16,617 nt of DNA from Ectopseudomonas composti (GTDB taxonomy: Bacteria > Pseudomonadota > Gammaproteobacteria > Pseudomonadales > Pseudomonadaceae): NCBI GenBank assembly GCA_946886245.1, contig CAMPIF010000034.1, positions 1-16,617 of the forward strand, written 5' to 3'. Made by a program: the position numbers and the translations under genes. A model generated the notes under the pieces. It was not told where the DNA came from and did no database searches. It saw only the letters and a list, made by a program, of their open reading frames with translations. This document shows, piece by piece, positions 8,148 to 15,838 of this stretch. Position 1 is the stretch's first letter, and each line of letters begins with the position of its first letter.

Positions 8148-9406
8148 AGCGTCGCCACCTGCTGGGGCTGGGCGCGCTCGGTCTGCTCGGCGGCTGGGCG
8201 CTGCGCCCGGTCGATCGGGGTCGCGAGCATAACGCCTACTTCGCCGAACTCAACCGGCAACTGCAGCGCGATGGCGAGGGCATCCCCACCCTGCTGCTCG
8301 ATCTCGATCGCCTCGACGCCAACGCCGACCTGCTGGCTGCCAGACTGGGCGGCCGCCTCCCGCTGCGCCTGGTCACCAAGTCACTGGCCAGCACCGGTCT
8401 GCTGGAGTACCTGGCCAAGCGTCTGCAGACCCAGCGTTTCATGGTCTTTCATCAGCCGCAACTGAACCGCCTGGCCAGGAGCTTTGCCCAGGCCGACCTG
8501 CTGCTTGGCAAACCCATGCCGGTCGCCGCCGCGCTGAACTTCTATCGCCAGCTTGCGCACCACCTGGATTTCGATCCCGACCGCCAGGTGACCTGGCTGA
8601 TCGACAGCCAGCAGCGCCTGATGCAATACAGTGAACTGGCCAAGGCGCTGGGGCGACCGCTGCGCATCGCGCTGGAAATAGACCTTGGTCTGGAACGCGG
8701 CGGTTTCGCCACGCCGCAGGCGCTGGCTGAGGCGCTGCAGCAGCTTCGTCAGCAGCCGGCACTGCGACTGCAGGGGCTGATGGGTTATGACGCACATGTC
8801 GCGCACAGCCCACCCTGGCAGAATCAGCTGCGAGCATTCAGCGAGAGCGATGCGCGCTATCGACAATTGCTCAGCAGCGCTCAGAGGTTCAGCGATCTTT
8901 GGCCAGCAAAGCCGCTGCTCAACGGTGCTGGCAGCCTGACCTACCTGCTGCACAGCCAGCAGGAGACTTCGCTCAATGAAGTCGCCGTCGGTTCCGCCCT
9001 GCTCAAGCCCGCAGAGTTCGACACGCCACTGCTGGCCGAGCATCAGCCAGCCCTGTGGATCGCCAGCCCTGTACTCAAGGTGGTCGACGGCGCCCTGCCC
9101 TATCTGCAACCGCTCCAGCCCCTGATCGGCGCCTGGAACCCCAACCGCAAGAACGCCTACTACCTCTACGGCGGTCGCTGGCCGGCGCAGCCCGTCTCAC
9201 CGGTCGGGCTCGACTACGACGAACTCTACGGCCGTAGCGCCAATCAGGAGCGCCTGACGGGGGGTGAAGGCACACGACTGACGAGCAACGACTGGGTATT
9301 TCTGCGCCCCGCGATCAGCGAAGGTGTGCTGGGCGATTTCAGCGAAATACGTCTACTGCGCCGCGGCCAACTGGTCGGCCGCTGGAGCACAATAGGCAAC
9401 GCCTGA
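8144..9406 (+). CDS. DSD1-type PLP enzyme (alanine racemase fold III) with twin-arginine leader
   Basis: The 420-aa protein belongs to the fold-III PLP group that includes eukaryotic-type D-serine dehydratase and D-threonine aldolase. A likely PLP lysine is K79 in LRLVTKSLAS after the first barrel strand (TLLLDLDRL, 49-57). The C-terminal beta domain is present (about 330-420). Two oddities are visible. First, the N terminus MKRRHLLGLGALGLLGG looks like a Tat leader (RRxLL then a hydrophobic run), without a clear AxA cleavage site, so export or membrane anchoring is possible. Second, the zinc-binding H-x-C motif of this family appears replaced by A-x-S in the RPAISEGVL stretch near residue 398. 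Start ATG overlaps the flavoprotein stop (ATGA). Natural substrate unknown; as I recall PAO1 lacks this gene at this place. Confidence 0.85.
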   Translation: MKRRHLLGLGALGLLGGWALRPVDRGREHNAYFAELNRQLQRDGEGIPTLLLDLDRLDANADLLAARLGGRLPLRLVTKSLASTGLLEYLAKRLQTQRFMVFHQPQLNRLARSFAQADLLLGKPMPVAAALNFYRQLAHHLDFDPDRQVTWLIDSQQRLMQYSELAKALGRPLRIALEIDLGLERGGFATPQALAEALQQLRQQPALRLQGLMGYDAHVAHSPPWQNQLRAFSESDARYRQLLSSAQRFSDLWPAKPLLNGAGSLTYLLHSQQETSLNEVAVGSALLKPAEFDTPLLAEHQPALWIASPVLKVVDGALPYLQPLQPLIGAWNPNRKNAYYLYGGRWPAQPVSPVGLDYDELYGRSANQERLTGGEGTRLTSNDWVFLRPAISEGVLGDFSEIRLLRRGQLVGRWSTIGNA

Positions 9407-9418
9407 AAAATAGCCATG

Positions 9419-9443
9419 AGCGGCGCGTCAGGCCGCTTGTATA
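9419..9443 (+). terminator. Possible weak terminator after the hemJ operon
   Basis: AGCGGC (9419-9424) can pair with GCCGCT (9432-9437) around a 7-base loop, followed by TTGTATATT rather than a pure T-run. Short stem and imperfect tail make this only a candidate. Confidence 0.3.
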
Positions 9444-9532
9444 TTGGCCTCGCGGCACTCTAGGCTTATGCCTCGCCTGTTGCTCAACGGGCGCTTCGCT
9501 CCCTCCCACTTCCCGCCGACAAGGAAGCTCGC

Positions 9533-10495
9533 ATGAATCAACCGCGCTACAAGATCGTGTTCGACGGCCAACTGATGCCCGAAGCATCGTTGGAAATGGT
9601 CAAGACAAACCTGGCCCGCCTGTTCAAGAGCGACCTTGCTCGTATCGACAGTCTGTTCAGCGGAACGCCGGTGGCGCTCAAGCGTGATCTGGGCGAAGGC
9701 GAGGCGGAGCAGTACCTCAACGCGCTGCAAAAGGCGGGCGCCAAGGTGCGCAAGGAGCTGGATCAGGCTGCCAGCCTGAGCCTGGTGCCGACCGAAGCCG
9801 AAACCGAGCAGGCCATGGAGGCCGCTACCTCGAACATGACCTGCCCCAAATGCGGCCATGAGCAAGCCAAGGCGAGCGAGTGCTGCGCCTGCGGCATCAT
9901 CATCGACAAATACCTCGCCCGCCAGGCACAACTGGCCGAAGCGGCTCCTGCCCCAGCTCCCGTCGCTGCGACTGCATCGCCCTACGCGCCACCCCAGGCG
10001 AATGTCGCCGAGCAGTTGCCGCAGTACTCCGAGCTCAAGGTCCTCGGCGTCAGCGGCCGGATCGGCCGCGTGCGTTATCTGGGCTGGCTGATGGCGATGA
10101 CGCTGTGTTTCATCCCGATCATGTTGATCGGTACCGGCCTCGCCGCGATGTCCTCGACCCTGGCCATGTTGGCGCTGGGCATCGTCAGTATTGCTGCTGT
10201 GGTGATCGGCATCTTCATCGGCGTGCAGCGTCTGCATGACATCGGCTGGTCCGGCTGGCTGCTGCTGGTGCACCTGATCCCGCTCGTCGGCAGCGTGTTC
10301 GCCCTGCTGCTGCTGATCATCCCCGGCACCCAGGGCGTCAACCGCTACGGCCCGCCACCGCCCCCCAACAGCACGGCAGTCAAGGTGCTGGCCTGGTTGT
10401 TCCTGCTGATCCCCATCAGCGGCATCGTCGCCGCCATCGCCATTCCCCAGTACCAGGGCTATGTCGAGCGTGCCGCCGAATATCAGGAGCAGTAA
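9533..10495 (+). CDS. Zinc-ribbon / DUF805 membrane protein with pilin-like C-terminal tail
   Basis: Function unknown. Three parts are visible in 320 aa. Residues 1-78 form a soluble alpha/beta segment beginning YKIVFDGQL. Residues 104-120 carry a zinc ribbon (C104-x2-C107, C117-x2-C120), followed by an Ala/Pro linker (132-160). Residues about 174-275 form a DUF805 membrane domain with several helices and the family motif RLHDIGWSGWLLL (233-245). The last 35 residues are a further helix ending SGIVAAIAIPQYQGYVERA (296-314), strikingly like the N-terminal helix of type IV pilins but without the prepilin cleavage site. ATG 9533 has AAGGAAG 5 bases upstream. The SDR gene follows after 9 bases. 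It corresponds to PA0659 by position. Confidence 0.85.
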   Translation: MNQPRYKIVFDGQLMPEASLEMVKTNLARLFKSDLARIDSLFSGTPVALKRDLGEGEAEQYLNALQKAGAKVRKELDQAASLSLVPTEAETEQAMEAATSNMTCPKCGHEQAKASECCACGIIIDKYLARQAQLAEAAPAPAPVAATASPYAPPQANVAEQLPQYSELKVLGVSGRIGRVRYLGWLMAMTLCFIPIMLIGTGLAAMSSTLAMLALGIVSIAAVVIGIFIGVQRLHDIGWSGWLLLVHLIPLVGSVFALLLLIIPGTQGVNRYGPPPPPNSTAVKVLAWLFLLIPISGIVAAIAIPQYQGYVERAAEYQEQ

Positions 10496-10504
10496 TTCCC
10501 GACC

Positions 10505-11293
10505 ATGCGCAGCTATGCACTGATCACCGGCGCGTCCAGCGGCATTGGCCTGGCCTTGGCCGAAGCCCTGGCACGCCGTGGGCGCAACCTGATTTTGGTA
10601 GCGCGCCGGCGTGATGCGCTGGAAAGCATCGCCTGCGAGTTGGCGCAACGCTTCGGCGTCGACGTGCTGTTTCGTCTCTGCGACCTGAGCGAGCCGCTGC
10701 AAGTGTCCGGCCTGCTGCTGGAGCTGGAAGAAGGCCAGTGGCATGTCGATCTGCTGGTGAACAACGCCGGCCTCGGCTGCGCCGGTCCGTTCCTGGAGCA
10801 GGACTGGAGTCGCGAGCTGGAGCAGCTGGAAGTCAACGTGCTGGCGCTGACTCGCCTGTGTCACGCACTCGGTCAGCGCATGGCCGAGCACGGCAGCGGG
10901 CAGATCCTCAACGTCGCCTCGGTCTCGGCCTTCCAGCCCGGCCCCTGGATGAGCAGCTACTACGCCAGCAAGGCCTATGTGCTGAACTTTTCCGAGGGTT
11001 TGCGCGAAGAGCTGAGAGGCCGAGGCGTGCGTGTATCAGTACTGTGCCCCGGCCCGACCCGCAGCGCCTTCTTCCGTGCGGCGCAGATGGACGTCACGCG
11101 GATTGCCGGCAGCAAGCTGATGATGAGCGCCGAAGAAGTCGCGCTGATCAGCGTTCGCGCGCTGGAAAAGAACCGCGCCATCATCATTCCCGGCTGGCGC
11201 AACCGTCTGCTGGCCCTGAGTCCGCGCCTCGCCCCGCGCTGGCTGGTGCGCAAGCTCAGTGGTCGACTGACCCGCCCCTTCACCGGCGCCTGA
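10505..11293 (+). CDS. Short-chain dehydrogenase/reductase
   Basis: NAD(P)-dependent oxidoreductase of the classical SDR family; substrate unknown. The 262-aa protein shows TGASSGIG (8-15) for cofactor binding, NNAG (86-89), the catalytic serine S139 in NVASVSA, and the Y152-x3-K156 catalytic pair in SYYASKAY. The pattern PGPTRSAF after the sixth strand is usual for the group. The C terminus from about 229 is unusually basic and hydrophobic (RNRLLALSPRLAPRWLVRK), suggesting membrane association (inference). The start lies 9 bases after the DUF805 gene with no nearby ribosome site; an AGGAG is 15 bases away, so it is probably read by coupling. It converges on the AAA gene with only 6 bases between stops and no hairpin. 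Confidence 0.92.
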   Translation: MRSYALITGASSGIGLALAEALARRGRNLILVARRRDALESIACELAQRFGVDVLFRLCDLSEPLQVSGLLLELEEGQWHVDLLVNNAGLGCAGPFLEQDWSRELEQLEVNVLALTRLCHALGQRMAEHGSGQILNVASVSAFQPGPWMSSYYASKAYVLNFSEGLREELRGRGVRVSVLCPGPTRSAFFRAAQMDVTRIAGSKLMMSAEEVALISVRALEKNRAIIIPGWRNRLLALSPRLAPRWLVRKLSGRLTRPFTGA

Positions 11294-11299
11294 GCAGGT

Positions 11300-12862
11300 T
11301 CAGCCGGCGTTGACCGTGCGCCCATCGGCCCACTCGCGCAACGCCGTCAAGCGCTCGGCCATGACCACCGACAACGGCGCCGTGCTCTGCAGCGCGCGCA
11401 GCAACAACCCCTGATCGACCGCCTGCTGCTGCGCCTGACCCGCGTACAGCGCGCTGACCACTGCCTGCTCGATCTCGGCGCCGGAGTAGCCCTCACTGGC
11501 AGCAGCCAGTTGCACAAGATCGAAGCCGCCGGGTTCCAGTTCACGGCGTTGCAGGTGAATACGGAAGATGTCGGCCCGCACCTCGGCACTGGGCAGGTCG
11601 ACGAAGAACAGCTCGTCGAAGCGCCCCTTGCGCACCAGTTCGGGCGGCAGACGGTCGATGGCATTGGCTGTGGCCACCACGAACACTGGCGCCTTGCGCT
11701 CGGCCATCCAGGTCAGCAGGGTGCCGAGCACGCGCTGGCTCACGCCGCCATCGTGGTCGCCACTGGCAAGGCCCTTCTCCACCTCGTCCATCCACAGCAC
11801 GCAGGGCGCCATCTGTTCGGCCAGACGCAGCGCCTCGCGCAGGTTGCGCTCGGTCTCGCCGAAGAACTTGTTGTACAGGCGGGCAAAATCCAGGCGCAGC
11901 AGCGGCAAGCCCCAGAGTCCGGCAACGGCCTTGGCCGCCAGGCTCTTGCCCCCGCCCTGTACGCCGACCAGCATCACGCCTTTCGGCGCATCCAGAAGCT
12001 TGCCCTCGATAAAGCCGGCCTGGCGTTCGGCCAGCCAGCGCTTGAGATTGACCAGCCCGCCGACTTCGGCGAAGCGTGCGGTGTCGTATTCGAAGCTGAG
12101 CACGCCCTCCAGATCCAGCAGCTGGAACTTGGTCTTGTTCAACTCGGGGATGTCTTCCTGGGTGATCGCACCGTCATCGCAGATCACGTTGCGCGCCAGC
12201 GCGCGTGCCTCGGCGTGGCTGAGGCCGCGCAGGTTCTTCACCACCTGCTGCAGGGTACGGTTGTCGGTACGCACGCGCGCGCCGCGATTACCTTCGCTCC
12301 ATCGCGTCGCCTCATCACGCACGATGCTCAGCAGCTCGTCTTCCGACGGCAGCGCGAGACTGAAACGTGCCGCGAAACGCTGCACTTCGGCAGGCAGCTT
12401 GAGCGCATGCGACACCAGCACCAGCGTCGGCTTGTGCGCCGCCTCGCTCATGGCGATTTCCTTGAGCAGGCGCACCAGCCTGGGGTTGTCATCGATAAAG
12501 GGATGCAGGTCGCACATCACGTAGAGGTTCGGCTGCAGATCGGCCTTGATCATGCGCAGCGCCGCTTCGGGCTCGAGGGTCGCAGACTCGTCCACCGCTG
12601 CGCCGCCGAAGCCCAGACGCTGCAAGCCCTCGGTCACCGACCAGGTGTGCAGGCCGAGACCGCGCTTGACCGCCAGCCCGGTCAGGGTTTCCAGCACGCG
12701 CAACTCGTCCCAGGACTCGATCACCACAAGCTTGACCTTGGAATCCAGCACCAGTCCAAGATCATGAATATCGTTCTTCAACACCGGCTCCTTGTGAGAT
12801 TTGGCCAGCCAGGCACGCAGGGTTACCATCCGCGGTTTCACAGAATCGAGAACTTGCAGCAT
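11300..12862 (-). CDS. Ycf46-like AAA ATPase
   Basis: Cytosolic AAA-family ATPase, function not established; the closest named relatives are Ycf46 proteins of cyanobacteria and plastids. The 520-aa product has an N-terminal domain typical of that group ([19 protein letters not shown], about 33-51, up to 250). The AAA module follows: Walker A GVQGGGKS (300-307), Walker B WMDE with D359 and E360, sensor-1 asparagine N400 and arginine fingers R411/R414 in [10 protein letters not shown]-terminal alpha-helical lid with [11 protein letters not shown] (458-468) completes it. The frame is open upstream to 13273, but that part overlaps the FGE-like gene; ATG 12862 (MLQVLD) is the likely start, though M12 is an alternative. 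It is divergent from the FGE-like gene with 42 bases between. It corresponds to PA0657 by position. Confidence 0.9.
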   Translation of the reverse strand: MLQVLDSVKPRMVTLRAWLAKSHKEPVLKNDIHDLGLVLDSKVKLVVIESWDELRVLETLTGLAVKRGLGLHTWSVTEGLQRLGFGGAAVDESATLEPEAALRMIKADLQPNLYVMCDLHPFIDDNPRLVRLLKEIAMSEAAHKPTLVLVSHALKLPAEVQRFAARFSLALPSEDELLSIVRDEATRWSEGNRGARVRTDNRTLQQVVKNLRGLSHAEARALARNVICDDGAITQEDIPELNKTKFQLLDLEGVLSFEYDTARFAEVGGLVNLKRWLAERQAGFIEGKLLDAPKGVMLVGVQGGGKSLAAKAVAGLWGLPLLRLDFARLYNKFFGETERNLREALRLAEQMAPCVLWMDEVEKGLASGDHDGGVSQRVLGTLLTWMAERKAPVFVVATANAIDRLPPELVRKGRFDELFFVDLPSAEVRADIFRIHLQRRELEPGGFDLVQLAAASEGYSGAEIEQAVVSALYAGQAQQQAVDQGLLLRALQSTAPLSVVMAERLTALREWADGRTVNAG

Positions 12863-12904
12863 GGACCGCCTGAACACGCAGATCGTCGCCGGAGGCATCA
12901 CGTC

Positions 12905-13732
12905 ATGCAAGTGCTGAAAGCGCGTCGCGTCACAGTATCGATGGCCATCGCAGCCGGCCTGCTGGTCAACCTGCCGGCCGTCGCCAGCGAAACCATCAGC
13001 GACCCGCTGCCCGGTGGCGCCCTGGGGCCCGAAATGGTGGTCATTCCGGCGGGCGAGTTGCGCATTGGCGATGCCAGCGGGCGCGGCAACGACAACGAGC
13101 GCCCGCAACGATCGATTGCCTTCGATCAAGCCTTCGCCATCGGCCGCTACGAAGTCACCTTCGCCGACTGGCAGAAGTACGCCGACGCCAACGAGCTGCC
13201 CATGCCTGACAACGAGGGCTGGGGCCTGTCGGCGCAACGCCCGGTGATTCATGTGTCCTGGCGGGACGCTCACGCCTACACCCAGTGGCTGTCACGCGAG
13301 ACGGGTGCGCGCTATCGCCTGCCGACCGAAGCCGAGTGGGAATATGCCGCACGAGGTGGCAGCCAGAGCTACTACTGGTGGGGCGAGCAACTCGACAGCG
13401 ATGAGCAGGCGCCGCGCGCTCACTGCCGAGGTTGCGCCAGCTCGCGTCTGCTGCGCAACAAGACGGCAGCCGTCGGCCAGTTCCCGGCCAATGGCTTCGG
13501 CTTGCACGACACCGCTGGCAATGTCTGGGAGTGGACGGCCTCGAACTTCACCCAGCGCTTCGACGGCAGCGAAACGCAAAGCGCCGGCCTGCTCGACAGC
13601 AGCCCTCGCGTGGTGCGCGGCGGCGCCTGGAACAGCGGCCCGACATACCTGCGCAGCAGCATGCGCGACCTCAAGCAACCGCATCATCGCGACTATGCCC
13701 TGGGGTTTCGCGTGTTGCGCGAGCTGCCTTGA
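12905..13732 (+). CDS. Exported SUMF1/FGE-fold protein lacking the catalytic cysteines
   Basis: The 275-aa protein has a Sec signal peptide (basic KARR, hydrophobic core about 9-24, AVA at 25-27 and cleavage after 27) followed by one formylglycine-generating-enzyme (SUMF1) domain at about 40-274. Typical blocks are MVVIPAGELRIGD (44-56), YRLPTEAEWEYAARGG (137-152), GFGLHDTAGNVWEWT (197-211), RVVRGGAWNSG (235-245) and the final GFRVLRE. In true FGE the last-but-one block carries two copper-binding cysteines; here those positions are S244 and L249, so sulfatase activation by this chemistry is not expected. Two other cysteines (C174, C177) form an HCRGC pair. ATG 12905 is preceded by GGAGG 9 bases away. 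Other FGE-fold proteins act as scaffolds or modify other substrates. Function unknown; no sulfatase is nearby. Confidence 0.88.
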   Translation: MQVLKARRVTVSMAIAAGLLVNLPAVASETISDPLPGGALGPEMVVIPAGELRIGDASGRGNDNERPQRSIAFDQAFAIGRYEVTFADWQKYADANELPMPDNEGWGLSAQRPVIHVSWRDAHAYTQWLSRETGARYRLPTEAEWEYAARGGSQSYYWWGEQLDSDEQAPRAHCRGCASSRLLRNKTAAVGQFPANGFGLHDTAGNVWEWTASNFTQRFDGSETQSAGLLDSSPRVVRGGAWNSGPTYLRSSMRDLKQPHHRDYALGFRVLRELP

Positions 13733-13793
13733 GCGCGGACGACCTGGCGACTTTGCAGTAAACTAATGCCGTTGTTACTTCTGGAGGTGCCCC

Positions 13794-14441
13794 ATGGCCA
13801 GCGAACGCCAGTATTCCCCCGTCGACCGCCTGCTGCTGCAAGCCGATGCCGCGCTGCGCACACTGCTGCCATTCAGCGGTGCGTCGGGTCGCCCATCGCC
13901 TGCCATCGTGCACAACGAAACCGAGCTGAGCAGCGAGGAGTCGCGCCACGTCGCCGGCCTGATGCGCATCAATCACACCGGAGAAGTGTGCGCCCAGGCG
14001 CTCTATCAGGGCCAGGCGCTGACCGCCAAACTCCCGCAAGTGCGCAGCGCCATGGAGCATGCGGCCGATGAGGAAATCGACCACCTGGCCTGGTGCGAAC
14101 AGCGCATTCGTGAACTGGGCAGCCAGCCCAGCGTGCTCAACCCGCTGTTCTACGGTCTGTCCTTCGGTGTTGGCGCCGTTGCCGGACTGGTCAGTGATCG
14201 CGTCAGCCTGGGCTTCGTCGCTGCCACAGAAGATCAGGTGTGCAAGCATCTGGACGAGCACCTGGAGCAACTGCCCGAGCACGACACCAGGTCGCGCGCC
14301 ATCCTCGAACAGATGCGCATCGACGAACAGGAGCACGCCAACAGCGCCATGGCAGCCGGCGGTGTGCGCTTCCCGGCGCCGATCAAGTTCGGCATGACCT
14401 TGCTGTCGCAGGTCATGACCAAGAGCACCTACCGCATCTGA
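13794..14441 (+). CDS. coq7: 3-demethoxyubiquinol 3-hydroxylase
   Basis: Di-iron monooxygenase that adds the last hydroxyl group to the ubiquinone ring, at the inner membrane. The 215-aa product has the four-helix ferritin-like iron ligands: E64 in NHTGEV, E94-x2-H97 in DEEIDH, E146 in AATEDQV, and E178-x2-H181 in IDEQEH. This set is complete. ATG 13794 has a strong GGAGGTG 6 bases upstream. A 61-base gap separates it from the FGE-like gene and holds TAAACT (13759-13764) as a possible -10 but no good -35. It ends at a 12-bp terminator shared with the converging OsmC gene. The length matches the proteobacterial Coq7 family. Confidence 0.97.
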   Translation: MASERQYSPVDRLLLQADAALRTLLPFSGASGRPSPAIVHNETELSSEESRHVAGLMRINHTGEVCAQALYQGQALTAKLPQVRSAMEHAADEEIDHLAWCEQRIRELGSQPSVLNPLFYGLSFGVGAVAGLVSDRVSLGFVAATEDQVCKHLDEHLEQLPEHDTRSRAILEQMRIDEQEHANSAMAAGGVRFPAPIKFGMTLLSQVMTKSTYRI

Positions 14442-14445
14442 AACG

Positions 14446-14473
14446 AACGAGGGCGCCAATCGGCGCCCTCGTT
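14446..14473. terminator. Bidirectional terminator between coq7 and the OsmC gene
   Basis: A perfect 12-bp stem pairs AACGAGGGCGCC (14446-14457) with GGCGCCCTCGTT (14462-14473) around the tetraloop AATC. It lies 5 bases after the coq7 stop and 14 bases after the end of the converging OsmC frame. Flanking T-runs are short on both strands, so release may be partial. Confidence 0.8.
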
Positions 14474-14487
14474 ACTTCCAGCAAACC

Positions 14488-14910
14488 TCAGCCCAGCTCG
14501 ACGATTTCGTAATCGTGGCTGATGTCCACGCCGGCACGACCCAGCATGATCGAGGCCGAGCAGTACTTCTCCGCCGACAGCTCCACCGCCCGCTTCACCT
14601 GAGCCTCTTTGAGCCCACGGCCCTTGACCACGAAGTGCAGGTGGATCTTGGTGAACACCTTGGGTTCCTCGTCTGCGCGCTCGGCGTCGAGGAACACCTC
14701 GCAGCTTTCTACCGGCTGGCGACCCTTGCGCAGAATGCTGACCACATCGAAGTTGCTGCAGCCACCGAGGCCGATCAGCAGCATCTCCATCGGCCGAATA
14801 CCGAGGTTACGGCCACCGGCATCGGGCGGACCGTCCATCACCACGGCATGGCCACTACCGGACTCGCCGAGGAACAGAGCTTCACCGGCCCATTGCACAC
14901 GCGCTTTCAT
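14488..14910 (-). CDS. OsmC-family thiol peroxidase-like protein (YhfA type)
   Basis: OsmC/Ohr-fold protein; members that keep both reactive cysteines reduce organic hydroperoxides. The 140-aa product has C51 in GLGGCSNFD and C117 in EKYCSAS, the two positions expected of the catalytic pair. The sequence is closer to the YhfA group than to Ohr, and YhfA proteins have no firm physiological substrate. ATG 14910 (MKARVQW) is the usual start; GGGAG lies 9 bases upstream. Extending to 14997 would add 29 unconserved residues over the promoter. It sits divergent to vfr, matching PA0653, and converges on coq7 with a shared terminator. Confidence 0.92.
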   Translation of the reverse strand: MKARVQWAGEALFLGESGSGHAVVMDGPPDAGGRNLGIRPMEMLLIGLGGCSNFDVVSILRKGRQPVESCEVFLDAERADEEPKVFTKIHLHFVVKGRGLKEAQVKRAVELSAEKYCSASIMLGRAGVDISHDYEIVELG

Positions 14911-15144
14911 CGATATTGGCTCCCAGAGTGGAAAAGTTCGGCAGATTAGCACAGGCAGGCGGCAATCCGATGTGCGCCGAATGCGCGAAAGTTCCACACC
15001 GGAACGTTACCCAGGTCGCAAAAAACTCCTCGGTCATAGTATGTCTGTTAAGCTGGCGTCGGAATGCTGTCACACTTGGCCGGATAACAAATAAGAAATT
15101 GCCGTTGGACAAAGGCCTTCACTTTTCATATTCGGGACTCGGGC
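14911..15144. promoter_or_regulatory. vfr / OsmC divergent control region
   Basis: This 234-base gap is long for the window and holds no gene I can support. It contains an inverted repeat GTTCC-N5-GGAAC (14991-15005), a CRP-type half site TCACA (15070-15074) with TCGGA at the proper distance (15059-15063, 8 of 10 to TGTGA-N6-TCACA), and AT-rich tracts at 15084-15100 and 15121-15132. I cannot assign a vfr start site with confidence. In P. aeruginosa vfr is autoregulated by its product, as I recall, so the half site is worth testing. Confidence 0.55.
14943..14951 (-). promoter_or_regulatory. Candidate extended -10 for the OsmC gene
   Basis: Minus-strand TGC followed by TAATCT (14943-14948) resembles an extended -10 (TGn-TAnnnT). 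The -35 region at the right distance (ATCGGA) is poor, as is allowed for extended -10 promoters. A start near 14936 would leave a 26-base leader. Confidence 0.35.
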
Positions 15145-15789
15145 ATGGTTGCTATTACCCTTACACCAAAGATCAAGAACCTCGACAAGCTTCTCGCGCA
15201 TTGTCATCGCCGTCGTTACACCGCCAAAAGCACCATCATCTACGCAGGTGATCGCTGCGAAACCCTGTTCTTCATCGTCAAGGGCTCGGTCACCATCCTG
15301 ATCGAGGATGACGATGGCCGTGAAATGATCATCGCCTACCTCAACTCCGGCGACTTTTTCGGCGAGATGGGCCTGTTCGAGAAGGATGGCTCGGAGAAGG
15401 AACGCAGCGCCTGGGTTCGCGCCAAGACCGAATGCGAAGTAGCGGAAATCAGCTACGCCAAGTTCCGTGAGCTGACCCAGCAAGACCCCGAAATCCTCTT
15501 CGCTCTCGGCAGCCAGATGGCCGAGCGCCTGCGCAATACCACGCGCAAGGTCGGCGACCTGGCCTTCCTCGATGTCACTGGCCGTGTTGCCCGCACCCTG
15601 CTCGACCTGTGCAAGCAGCCGGACGCCATGACCCATCCGGATGGCATGCAGATCAAGATCACCCGTCAGGAAATCGGTCGCATCGTCGGCTGCTCCCGCG
15701 AGATGGTCGGCCGAGTGCTCAAGTCCCTGGAAGAACAGGGCCTGGTGCACGTCAAAGGCAAGACCATGGTGGTCTTCGGCACGCGCTGA
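15145..15789 (+). CDS. vfr: cAMP-dependent global regulator Vfr (CRP family)
   Basis: Cytosolic cAMP-receptor transcription factor; in P. aeruginosa it controls type IV pili, type III secretion, quorum sensing and exotoxin genes. The 214-aa product is full length. The cyclic-nucleotide pocket is intact: G73-E74 in FFGEMG, R87-S88 in ERSAWV, and T133 on the dimer helix. The C-terminal helix-turn-helix runs from about 173 to 195 ([19 protein letters not shown]). ATG 15145 gives the family start MVAIT; the ribosome site is poor (CGGGAC), so translation may depend on leader context. It is bounded by a long upstream region and a strong terminator, and is therefore monocistronic. Confidence 0.97.
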   Translation: MVAITLTPKIKNLDKLLAHCHRRRYTAKSTIIYAGDRCETLFFIVKGSVTILIEDDDGREMIIAYLNSGDFFGEMGLFEKDGSEKERSAWVRAKTECEVAEISYAKFRELTQQDPEILFALGSQMAERLRNTTRKVGDLAFLDVTGRVARTLLDLCKQPDAMTHPDGMQIKITRQEIGRIVGCSREMVGRVLKSLEEQGLVHVKGKTMVVFGTR

Positions 15790-15801
15790 ACCTGCCTCCA
15801 T

Positions 15802-15831
15802 AAAAAAGCCGGCTTGATTGCCGGCTTTTTT
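15802..15831. terminator. Strong bidirectional terminator between vfr and trpC
   Basis: The stem GCCGGC (15808-15813) / GCCGGC (15820-15825) has a 6-base loop and is flanked by A6 (15802-15807) on the left and T6 (15826-15831) on the right. It therefore ends in a T-run on both strands and serves both vfr and trpC. Confidence 0.93.
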
Positions 15832-15838
15832 ATGCGTG

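Noticed and set aside
9428..10891. Open frame of 487 codons on the minus strand over the DUF805 and SDR genes
   Set aside because: Spans two well-supported genes and their junction in antisense; composition rich in Gln, His, Asp and Gly as expected for a shadow frame.
11510..12904. Possible N-terminal extension of the FGE-like gene by about 465 codons
   Set aside because: The region is antisense to the AAA ATPase. The ATG at 12905 has a ribosome site and begins a proper signal peptide.
15105..15132. TTGGAC-N16-CATATT as a vfr promoter
   Set aside because: It would start transcription only about 6 bases before the ATG, leaving almost no leader; hexamers fit at 3 and 4 of 6.
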